DNA from: Alphaproteobacteria bacterium
GTDB taxonomy: Bacteria > Pseudomonadota > Alphaproteobacteria > Rhodobacterales > Rhodobacteraceae
Length of the DNA: 64,000 nt
Direction: 5' to 3'
Assembly (NCBI GenBank): GCA_030431485.1
Contig: JAUIIR010000007.1
Coordinates: 37,666-101,665 of the forward strand
The notes beneath the pieces are model-generated. The model was not told where the DNA came from. It searched no databases and was given only the letters and a program-made list of their open reading frames with translations. Numbering within the stretch: the first letter of the stretch is position 1; every line of letters starts with the position of its first letter. Position numbers and translations under genes: made by a program. Positions 35,708 to 42,979 of the stretch are shown piece by piece.

Positions 35708-36103
35708 ATGGCAAAAAACCGATCTCACAGCTCTGAGGGACCCAGCCAGCGACAGCTGCGTGTGGGCGAATTGATCCGCCGCACCTTGTCCGAGGTACTG
35801 GCACGCGGAGACATTCACGATCCCGACCTCAACCGCTACTCCATCACCGTGGGGGAAGTGCGCACCTCTCCCGATCTGCGAGTGGCGACAGCTTTTGTCG
35901 TCCCTCTGGGAGGCAAAGGGCAAGAGGACGTTCTTGAGCTGTTACACAGGAACCGCAGCGAGTTGCGCCGCGCGGTGGCCAAGAATCTCACGTTGAAATT
36001 CTCGCCCGAACTGCGGTTCAAGCTCGACGACACGTTCGACCGCATGGACGACACCCGCCGCATGTTCGAGCAGGACACCGTGCGCCGTGATATCGAAAGC
36101 TAA
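35708..36103 (+). CDS. rbfA: 30S ribosome-binding factor A
   Basis: 131 aa from the ATG at 35708 (MAKNRSHSSEGPSQRQLRVG). It has the RbfA KH-like fold markers: QLRVGELIRRTLSEVLARGD, SITVGEVRTSPDLRVATAFV and the ending RFKLDDTFDRMDDTRRM. It helps mature the 5' end of 16S rRNA and the 30S subunit, especially in the cold. A GTG at 35699 is a possible alternative start; no strong ribosome site is seen for either. The 3' end overlaps the next gene by 17 bp. Confidence 0.93.
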   Translation: MAKNRSHSSEGPSQRQLRVGELIRRTLSEVLARGDIHDPDLNRYSITVGEVRTSPDLRVATAFVVPLGGKGQEDVLELLHRNRSELRRAVAKNLTLKFSPELRFKLDDTFDRMDDTRRMFEQDTVRRDIES

Positions 36104-36845
36104 GAGTACCGTCGCAGCGCTGGCTTTATGTGTGACCACCGGCAGCGCTACGATGGCCGAGGTGACGTGTTCAGAACGCAGTTTTGAAGGTCTGGCGTAC
36201 ACCGCCTGTGACGTCGATCCGCGCGTCGATGACCTGCGTCTGTTTCTTGATGCGCCGTCGGGCGAAAAATACGGGCAGTTTTCAACGCTCGACGGCACAC
36301 TTGCCCGAGACGGCAAAATGCTGGTTTTTGCGATGAATGGCGGCATGTACCACAACGACCGTGCACCGGTAGGACATTACGTGGAAGACGGGCAAGAAAT
36401 CATGCGCGTGATCCCTAATGCAGGACCGGGTAATTTCGGGCTCTTGCCAAACGGGGTATTCTGTATCCGGGACGACCGCGCGGACGTGATCGAAACGTTG
36501 GCGTACGACGCTGCGCGACCTGCCTGCCGCTATGCCACGCAATCCGGTCCGATGCTGGTGATCGACGGCGACCTTCACCCAAGATTTCTGAAGGACAGCG
36601 ATTCCAGGTACATTCGCAACGGCGTCGGCACCTCTGAAGACGGGACGCGGGCTGTTTTTGTAATTTCTGATCAGTCGGTTACCTTTCACGAGTTCGGCCG
36701 CATCTTTCGCGATGACCTTGGCTTACCGAACGCGCTTTTCCTTGACGGTAGCGTGTCGCGCTTGCATGCACCGCAACTGAACCGGTCGGATTTCGGGCGT
36801 TGGCTGGGTCCGATCGTCGGTGTCGTCGCCCCGCTGGATCGCTAG
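36087..36845 (+). CDS. DUF2233 / phosphodiester glycosidase-like secreted protein
   Basis: 252 aa starting at a GTG inside rbfA (17-bp overlap). The signal peptide ends at about residue 23 (MAE). The conserved segments VFAMNGGMYHNDRAPVGHYV, FGLLPNGVFCI, TQSGPMLVIDG, NGVGTSEDG and NALFLDGSVS match DUF2233, related to the NAGPA phosphodiester glycosidase fold. The bacterial substrate is unknown. Coupling to rbfA is odd because one protein is exported and the other is a ribosome factor. Confidence 0.85.
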   Translation: MISKAKSTVAALALCVTTGSATMAEVTCSERSFEGLAYTACDVDPRVDDLRLFLDAPSGEKYGQFSTLDGTLARDGKMLVFAMNGGMYHNDRAPVGHYVEDGQEIMRVIPNAGPGNFGLLPNGVFCIRDDRADVIETLAYDAARPACRYATQSGPMLVIDGDLHPRFLKDSDSRYIRNGVGTSEDGTRAVFVISDQSVTFHEFGRIFRDDLGLPNALFLDGSVSRLHAPQLNRSDFGRWLGPIVGVVAPLDR

Positions 36846-36911
36846 CAGGGTTGCGGTGGTGCGCGCACCGCTCTACCTCTCTGCGGCACGAATATTGGCA
36901 TCGGAGGCCCC

Positions 36912-38258
36912 ATGACCGACACGCTTGATGACCTGACGCAGAGCCTGCTGGAGCGCGCCAATGAGGCCGGGGCCGATGCCGCCGATGTGCTCGCCGTGCG
37001 GGGCAACTCCATATCCATCGACGTACGGGGCGGCGCTTTGGAGCAGGCCGAACGGTCTGAGTCGACCGATATCGGACTGCGGGTGTTTGTTGGGCAACGG
37101 GTCGCCAATGTGTCGTCCTCGGATGTGCGGGCCGACAGCCTTGCCATCATGGCCGAACGGGCTGTGGCAATGGCCAAGGAAGCACCGGAAGACCCCTATG
37201 TGGGGTTAGCTGATCCGGGGCAATTGGCCGAAAACCGTGCGGCCGAATGGCTCGAACTGTACGATCCAACACCAGAACCGGCACCTGCAGAGCTTGAGCA
37301 GGATGCGCGTGATGCGGAAGCTGCAGCGCTGGCTGTGGAGGGAATTACACAAGTCTCCGCGGCATCTGCCGGATATGGCTCGCAAGAAGTCTATCTTGCT
37401 GCAAGCAATGGATTTTCTGGAGGCTATCAACGATCGTCGCGGTCTACATCGTGCGTGGCGATTGCAGGGACCGGCACCGGAATGGAGCGGGATTACGATG
37501 GGGATCAACGGATTTTCCAGAATGATCTGCGGTCGCCGTCTGACATTGGTCGAACGGCAGCAGAGCGGACGCTGGAACGAATGAACCCACGCAAGCCCAA
37601 GACAGGTGCCTATCCAGTCCTGTTTGATGAGCGGATTTCGTCGTCTTTGATCGGGCATCTGTTGATGGCAATCAATGGCGCCTCGATTGCGCGGCGGTCG
37701 TCCTGGGCGTTGGACCTATTGGGAAAAGAAGTTCTTCCCCAAGGACTTAGCCTGACCGAAGACCCGCATCGTGTGCGGGTCGGCGGATCGCGCCCGTTTG
37801 ATGCCGAAGGTCTGGCGACGCAGAAGCGTGACATCGTCAAAGACGGCGTTTTAACCGGGTGGACGCTTGATCTCGCTACGGCGCGCAAGCTGGGGCTTGA
37901 ATCGACAGCAAGCGCGGCGCGCGGGACAACCGGCGGCCCTTCGCCCAGTGTGTCGAATGTGTCGCTTGCCCAAGGGGTTAAAGACCGTGCGGGGCTCATT
38001 TCGGATATGGGAACCGGGCTGATTGTGACGTCGATGATCGGCTCCACCATCAATCCGAACACAGGGGATTATTCGCGCGGAGCGGCTGGATTATGGGTCG
38101 AGAATAGTGAAGTCGCCTATCCGGTCAGTGGCGTGACGATTGCCGGTAACCTCATTGAAATGCTCAAGAAAATTACTCCGGCGAACGATGCCCGCCCTTG
38201 GCTGAGCCGGGTGGTGCCGTCGTTGCTGGTGGAAGGTTTGACGCTTGCCGGAGAGTGA
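36912..38258 (+). CDS. pmbA: PmbA/TldE-type metallopeptidase subunit
   Basis: 448 aa. It has TldD/PmbA family features: LTQSLLERANEAGADAADV, RVFVGQRVANVSSSD, GGPSPSVSNV and the C-terminal GAAGLWVENSEVAYPVSGVT. PmbA (TldE) lacks the HExxxH zinc motif of its partner TldD, and none is seen here, so this is the non-catalytic half of the TldD/TldE protease. TldD is not in the window. A GGAGG site precedes the ATG. Its 3' end overlaps the next gene by 14 bp. Confidence 0.93.
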   Translation: MTDTLDDLTQSLLERANEAGADAADVLAVRGNSISIDVRGGALEQAERSESTDIGLRVFVGQRVANVSSSDVRADSLAIMAERAVAMAKEAPEDPYVGLADPGQLAENRAAEWLELYDPTPEPAPAELEQDARDAEAAALAVEGITQVSAASAGYGSQEVYLAASNGFSGGYQRSSRSTSCVAIAGTGTGMERDYDGDQRIFQNDLRSPSDIGRTAAERTLERMNPRKPKTGAYPVLFDERISSSLIGHLLMAINGASIARRSSWALDLLGKEVLPQGLSLTEDPHRVRVGGSRPFDAEGLATQKRDIVKDGVLTGWTLDLATARKLGLESTASAARGTTGGPSPSVSNVSLAQGVKDRAGLISDMGTGLIVTSMIGSTINPNTGDYSRGAAGLWVENSEVAYPVSGVTIAGNLIEMLKKITPANDARPWLSRVVPSLLVEGLTLAGE

Positions 38259-39027
38259 CCTTGATCTTTTGATCGACGCCGCACGTCAGGCAGGCGAGAT
38301 TGCTCTTCATCACAAGGCTAAGGGCTTGGAAGTAGAGCATAAACCGGACGGCGCGGGGCCGGTGACCCAAGCGGATTTCGCTGTGGACCGGGCTTTGCAT
38401 GAGGCGCTGACATTGGCCCGCCCCGACTACGGATGGCTCAGCGAAGAGACACAAGACACTCCGGAACGGCTGGATCGACGTAGGTTGTTTATCGTCGATC
38501 CGATCGACGGAACGCGGAGTTTTGTGAATGGTGAAACCACCTGGGCGCATTCGCTGGCGATGGTCGAAGATGGGGTCGTTACGCAAGGAGTCGTTTACCT
38601 CCCCGAAATGGATTTGCTGTATTCCGCCGCCACGGCGCAAGGCGCCTTGTGCAACGGAGATCCGCTAAGCGTTTCAGATATCAGTGATATTCACGCCGCT
38701 CGCATCCTGGCAACCAAGCCGAATATGGAACCTGAGCACTGGCGCAAAGACGTGCCCGGATTTGCACGGGCGCATCGACCCTCGCTGGCCTATCGGCTGT
38801 GTCTGGTGGCACAAGGGCGCTATGACGCGATGTTGACGTTCCGCCCAAGTTGGGAATGGGACATTGCGGCGGGAGCGTTGATCCTGTCGGAAGCCGGCGC
38901 AACGGTGACCGATCGGCACGGTGAGACGTTACGCTTTAACAATGCGGTGCCACAGACGGCGGGCGTTGTTGGTGCGGGTCCGGCTTTGCACGCTCAGATC
39001 GCAGAAAATCTTGTCTATACGGGCTGA
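38245..39027 (+). CDS. Inositol monophosphatase-family phosphatase (CysQ/IMPase-like)
   Basis: 260 aa from a TTG at 38245, inside the end of pmbA, with GGAAGG nine bases upstream. The metal-site motifs are present: LSEETQDT region Glu, VDPIDGTRSFVNG, and WEWDIAAGALILSEAG. These Mg2+-dependent enzymes remove phosphate from inositol-1-phosphate, PAP (CysQ) or histidinol phosphate; the sequence does not decide which. The order pmbA then IMPase is tight and co-translated. Confidence 0.9.
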   Translation: MPESDLDLLIDAARQAGEIALHHKAKGLEVEHKPDGAGPVTQADFAVDRALHEALTLARPDYGWLSEETQDTPERLDRRRLFIVDPIDGTRSFVNGETTWAHSLAMVEDGVVTQGVVYLPEMDLLYSAATAQGALCNGDPLSVSDISDIHAARILATKPNMEPEHWRKDVPGFARAHRPSLAYRLCLVAQGRYDAMLTFRPSWEWDIAAGALILSEAGATVTDRHGETLRFNNAVPQTAGVVGAGPALHAQIAENLVYTG

Positions 39028-39344
39028 AAACCGGCGTTTTGTACGGTTGAGCGGGGAGTGCCGTACGGTTCAATATGGGTGTCCGCAAGACTTTGCGCTA
39101 TCTGTTGTGTCGCAACGCAGGCAAGCACGTCTGCCATTAGACTGTCATGTCGAACGGTGCGGTTCGTACGGTTGAATGGTACGGTTTCGCCGTACGGGTG
39201 CGTGATTTTGATCAGATCAGCAGACGGTATCGCGAACATCCCGGTACGATGTGACCCGTGATGTGCAGGACAGAAAACCCCATCAAGGCACGGAGCGTCG
39301 TGCGAGGACCAAAGGTAACGCGCAGCTTTTTTGCAAGGCGCGTT
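39028..39344. repeat. Intergenic cluster of GTACGG repeats with a 13-bp tandem array
   Basis: No gene is evident in this 317-bp gap. GTACGG occurs at 39041, 39063, 39166, 39179 and 39192. The last three start exactly 13 bp apart and form tandem units GTACGGTTGAATG, GTACGGTTTCGCC, GTACGGGTGCGTG, with a degenerate GAACGG at 39152. Two copies lie in the 8-bp palindrome CCGTACGG (39061, 39190). The layout resembles iterons or an operator array. The flanking genes are convergent, so it is not an obvious promoter. Confidence 0.7.
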
Positions 39345-40049
39345 TCAAAGCACCTCGATCACGTCCTTGTCGATGGCGAGCATATAGCCCCTGCGGGCGA
39401 TGTTTTTGATCAGCAATTCGCTGACCAACTGGTTCCCCAAACCGTCGCGGAGACGTTTGATGCGGGTGGCTCCTGCCGCCTCTTCGCAATCAGATTCCGA
39501 CCGGCCTGACACGATGGCCTCGATCTGGGCTCCCGAGAGAAGTTCGTCATCCATCCGCGCCTCTGCCAAAATCGAAATGGTCTCCATCATGGCGTCGGTG
39601 AGCTTGAAGCCCATCGTGTTCAGATAAACCGTGTTCTCCTCGCGGCTGACAATCAGCGAATTGACCTGAATGCCCGACCGTTCGATTTGCGCCATGCGGC
39701 GATTGAGGATCACCAGCATCACAAGGAACACCAGTGCCGCGATCAACATGGCAGTGGCAAAGACCAGCAGCACGAAGATCGTGGTGCGGTAGCCCGCCAG
39801 CGTATCGGAGAACGCGGTGCCGGATTGAGCGAGAATTTCGAGCAGCTTGACTTCGGCCTGCGATGTCAGATCGTCGTTTTCGATGAAGATCTGCTCGACC
39901 CGCGAATTGAACGCGTTCGCGTCAGGCAGGGTCAGGACAAGAAACACGCCTGCGAGCACCAGAAGCGCCACAATTCCGCTGATGCCGATCACCACAAGGC
40001 GGGTGCCGGAGCGGCGCGCGTCAGTAACGGAGGTAGTTTTGTCCGGCAC
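39345..40049 (-). CDS. Membrane-anchored winged-helix DNA-binding protein
   Basis: 234 aa from a GTG at 40049. Two membrane helices (about 17-40 and 89-115) enclose a periplasmic segment of about 48 residues. The cytoplasmic C-terminal half (about 129-230) resembles an OmpR/ToxR-type winged helix: GFKLTDAMMETISILAE, RIKRLRDGLGNQLVSELLIK and the wing IARRGYMLAID. The domain order is the reverse of ToxR/CadC, where the DNA-binding part is N-terminal. It overlaps a small secreted protein gene by 29 bp. Target and signal are unknown; the 13-bp iterons lie 140-300 bp downstream. Confidence 0.75.
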   Translation of the reverse strand: MPDKTTSVTDARRSGTRLVVIGISGIVALLVLAGVFLVLTLPDANAFNSRVEQIFIENDDLTSQAEVKLLEILAQSGTAFSDTLAGYRTTIFVLLVFATAMLIAALVFLVMLVILNRRMAQIERSGIQVNSLIVSREENTVYLNTMGFKLTDAMMETISILAEARMDDELLSGAQIEAIVSGRSESDCEEAAGATRIKRLRDGLGNQLVSELLIKNIARRGYMLAIDKDVIEVL

Positions 40050-40305
40050 TGTCTTTCCTTTCGGCTAACCCTGCTTCGTCGAATACCGACACCACATTGA
40101 GCAGTGTCCATCCTGCCTGTGCAAGACGAGTCTGCAACTGCTCCTGCGCAGAGGCCGGGGTGCAGGGTTCAGAGATTTCGGCCACACCGTAGTGCAGCCG
40201 GAGGGGAGCATCCTGTTTCGCCTTGTAGTCGGCATAACACGTGGCCTGTGCGGCGGCGGGCGTGCAGAGCGCGGCGAGGAGCAAAAAGGGGAGCGCGTGT
40301 TTCAT
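40021..40305 (-). CDS. Small secreted two-cysteine protein, partner of membrane winged-helix gene
   Basis: 94 aa from the ATG at 40305, preceded by AGGG. The signal peptide ends at about residue 20 (AAAQ/AT). The mature chain of about 74 residues has C23 and C48, a likely disulfide, and ends AGQNYLRY. I do not recognise the family. It ends 29 bp inside the membrane winged-helix gene, so the two are co-translated. A periplasmic co-factor for that regulator (compare ToxS with ToxR) is a hypothesis only. Confidence 0.65.
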   Translation of the reverse strand: MKHALPFLLLAALCTPAAAQATCYADYKAKQDAPLRLHYGVAEISEPCTPASAQEQLQTRLAQAGWTLLNVVSVFDEAGLAERKDSAGQNYLRY

Positions 40306-40488
40306 GTGATCACCCTGCGGCCAAGCCCTGCGAAATTCAATAACGGCAACGCGGTTATCGGATAGCCGGGGGGCGATATTGCCTGACCCGAACCGTTGGC
40401 CCGAACTGTTATCACAGGCAGCGCTGCGCTTTGGCCGCTGCCGCCGCCCCGCCATCTCTGGCGCAACCGACAGGGAAAGGAACCCGAT

Positions 40489-40998
40489 ATGTCACGTAAA
40501 TTCATCGCAGCCGTTCTGGCCGTTTCAACAACGATTGCCGCTGTGTCCGCCGTGCCCGCCCGCGCCGCATCGGAAGAAGACATCGCCAAGATACTCGCCG
40601 GCGCGGCGACGATCTTTATCATTGGCAAGGCGATTCAGAATTCGCGTGACGATGACAAGAAAGACAAAAAGAAAGAGGTGCGCCACCTCGAACCGGACTA
40701 TCGGCCGAAACACCACACTAACCCAAACACCTATGTGCATGACAGGCCAATTCCAAAGGTCATCCCGCGCCACGAACAACCGCGCCACCGGGATATCCTG
40801 CCACGCGCCTGCGTGCGTCGGATCGAAGGCGGGCATGTGCGCCGGGTTGTGATGGGCAGGTGCCTTGAGCGCAACAATGTCGAGACACGGTCCCTGCCAA
40901 AGGCGTGCCGGATGAAGGTCGAAACCCGGCGCGGTGCGACGCGTGCCTATGCGCTGCCGTGCCTGCGCCATCGCGGATACACTCTGGCGCGCTACTGA
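40489..40998 (+). CDS. Basic periplasmic protein of unknown function
   Basis: 169 aa from the ATG at 40489, behind AAAGGAA. The signal peptide ends at about residue 27 (ARA/AS). A short hydrophobic stretch (34-49) is followed by a highly charged linker (RDDDKKDKKKEVRH) and an Arg/His-rich domain with four cysteines (C108, C125, C140, C158) that could form two disulfides. No family is recognised. It is divergent from the small secreted protein gene, with 183 bp between them. Confidence 0.7.
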   Translation: MSRKFIAAVLAVSTTIAAVSAVPARAASEEDIAKILAGAATIFIIGKAIQNSRDDDKKDKKKEVRHLEPDYRPKHHTNPNTYVHDRPIPKVIPRHEQPRHRDILPRACVRRIEGGHVRRVVMGRCLERNNVETRSLPKACRMKVETRRGATRAYALPCLRHRGYTLARY

Positions 40999-41129
40999 GC
41001 GACGACAGGGACACGGGAGGCTTTGGTCCTTAGCCTTCTGCACCTGGCACGCGTGACACCCCCGTCGCGCGTGCTTTTTGCTGTGTGACACTCCCGGAAT
41101 GGTGATCATTACGGGACGGAACCCGTTTG

Positions 41130-41164
41130 CAGGCTAGATGGTTAGCCTGTTAATCTGAATTCAG
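41130..41164. promoter_or_regulatory. Hairpin and palindrome upstream of tamA
   Basis: CAGGCTA/TAGCCTG (41130-41136, 41143-41149, 6-nt loop) is followed by the perfect 10-bp palindrome CTGAATTCAG (41155-41164), flanked by TTAAT on both sides. They end 23 bp before the tamA ATG. The AT-rich palindrome is a candidate operator; the hairpin may end upstream transcripts. Confidence 0.35.
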
Positions 41165-41187
41165 TTAATTTACGAGGTTTAGGGCAG

Positions 41188-42978
41188 ATGAACCGGCTGA
41201 AACGCACGATGTTGTGCGCAGCGCTTGTTGCGGTGCCTGGTTTGGGACTGGCGCAAGACCTTGATCTTAATGTGTCTGGTGGCAGCGAAGACCTGCGCAG
41301 TGAGTTGAAAGATGCAATGTCGCTTTACGCGTTGAAAGACGCGGAAGATGCGACTCCGCAGGCGCTGATTGCTGCGGCACAAGCGGATTATGGGCGCATT
41401 GTCGCCGCGCTTTATGGGGGAGGACGGTTCTCTCCTGTTGTGTCGATCAAGGTCGATGGGCGAGAAGCCGCCGGTATTTCGCCGTTTGAAGCCCCTGCGG
41501 CCATTAGGACGATCCTGATTGAGGTGGACCCCGGGCCTCGCTTTCAATTTGGGCGCACCGATATTGCGCCTTTGGCCGACGGCACCGAGTTGCCACCAGA
41601 GTTTCGAACCGGGGCACGCGCCGGGACCGATCCGATCCGCAATGCCGTGGCTGCGGGTGTCAACGGTTGGCGCGATGTAGGGCACGCCAAGGCGCGTCTG
41701 GCCGACCAACAGATCACGGCGGACCATCCGAACCGCGAGATTGACGTGCAATTGCGGCTTGCGCCCGGGCCTCGTCTTCTTTTCGGCGACGTGGTTGTGA
41801 CCGGAAATGACCGGGTCCGGCGCACGCGCATCCGTGAAATTGCAGCCTTGCCGCAAGGTGAGGTGTTCGACCCTGAAGAGATTGCCGAGGCCGAGCGGCG
41901 CTTGCGGCAAACCGGTGTGTTCAGTTCGGTTGCGGTATCCGAAGCTGAGACGCCGAACGCAGATGGGACGCTGGACCTTGCGTTGCAGGTGGCTGAGCAA
42001 AAGCCGCGCCGGTTTGGATTTGGCGCGGAGGTTTCGACACAGGAAGGCGGCAAGATCAGCGCCTTCTGGCTGCATCGCAACCTGTTCCAAGGCGCGGAGA
42101 GGCTACGGATCGAAGGCGAAGTGTCGGGTATCGGAACCGACACCGATGAGATCGATTATGCGCTTACTCTGAACTACGCCCGCCCGGCCACCTTCACCCC
42201 TGACACGGAATTCTACCTGACTGCCGGGATTGAGCAGTTGAATGAGCCGGGGTTCAGCAGCAATCAGGCCGGGGTTATCACTGGGCTCTCGCATCGCTTT
42301 TCCGAACAGCTGACTGGGTCTTTTGGGCTTGGGTATCGCTATATCGACAGCAAGGACGCGTTTGGTGAACGCGAATTCCAGCTTTTGCTGGCCACGGTCG
42401 GAGCCACCTACGACACCCGTAACGATACGCTCAACCCAACCGGCGGGTTTTATCTTTCGGCCACCGGATCGCCCTTCATGGGGCTGGACGACACAGAGAG
42501 CGGTCTGCGGTTCACCTCGGATGCCCGGGCCTATGTCGGTTTTGGCGCGGACGATCGGTTTGTTTTGGCAGGACGGGCGCAGCTCGGGTCCGTCTGGGGA
42601 CCGAGCCTTGAAGAGACCGTGCCGGACTATTTGTTCTACTCGGGAGGAGGCGGCACCGTGCGCGGGGTGCCATATCAGTCTCTGGGCGTCACGCTGCCGA
42701 ATGACGAGTTCACCGGCGGGCAAAGCTTTGCAGCGGTTTCGGCCGAATTGCGGGCAACGGTGCGGGACAATATCGGGCTGGTCGGTTTTTACGATGCTGG
42801 CATGATCACCGAAGACAGTGGTTTTGCCGGAGACAGCGACTGGCATGCCGGGGCCGGGATCGGGCTGCGGTACAACACTGGTATCGGACCCATCCGGGTG
42901 GATATCGCCACCCCTGTGACCGGCGACAATGCCGGGCAGGATTACGAGCTTTACATCGGCATTGGTCAGGCGTTCTGA
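41188..42978 (+). CDS. tamA: Translocation and assembly module TamA (Omp85 family)
   Basis: 596 aa. The signal peptide ends at about residue 22 (GLA/QD). Three POTRA-like repeats (about 25-270; for example LLFGDVVVTGNDRVRRTRIREIA) lead to a C-terminal 16-strand-type barrel. YIDSKDAFGEREFQLLLATVG, GGGTVRGVPYQSLG (the Omp85 lid-lock region) and GIGPIRVDIATPV are visible. TamA inserts certain outer-membrane proteins together with inner-membrane TamB, whose gene begins two bases after this stop codon. Confidence 0.93.
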   Translation: MNRLKRTMLCAALVAVPGLGLAQDLDLNVSGGSEDLRSELKDAMSLYALKDAEDATPQALIAAAQADYGRIVAALYGGGRFSPVVSIKVDGREAAGISPFEAPAAIRTILIEVDPGPRFQFGRTDIAPLADGTELPPEFRTGARAGTDPIRNAVAAGVNGWRDVGHAKARLADQQITADHPNREIDVQLRLAPGPRLLFGDVVVTGNDRVRRTRIREIAALPQGEVFDPEEIAEAERRLRQTGVFSSVAVSEAETPNADGTLDLALQVAEQKPRRFGFGAEVSTQEGGKISAFWLHRNLFQGAERLRIEGEVSGIGTDTDEIDYALTLNYARPATFTPDTEFYLTAGIEQLNEPGFSSNQAGVITGLSHRFSEQLTGSFGLGYRYIDSKDAFGEREFQLLLATVGATYDTRNDTLNPTGGFYLSATGSPFMGLDDTESGLRFTSDARAYVGFGADDRFVLAGRAQLGSVWGPSLEETVPDYLFYSGGGGTVRGVPYQSLGVTLPNDEFTGGQSFAAVSAELRATVRDNIGLVGFYDAGMITEDSGFAGDSDWHAGAGIGLRYNTGIGPIRVDIATPVTGDNAGQDYELYIGIGQAF

Positions 42979-42979
42979 T

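Noticed and set aside
41179..42090. 303-codon minus-strand frame opposite tamA
   Set aside because: Shadow of tamA; composition is Arg/His-rich and it has no family resemblance.
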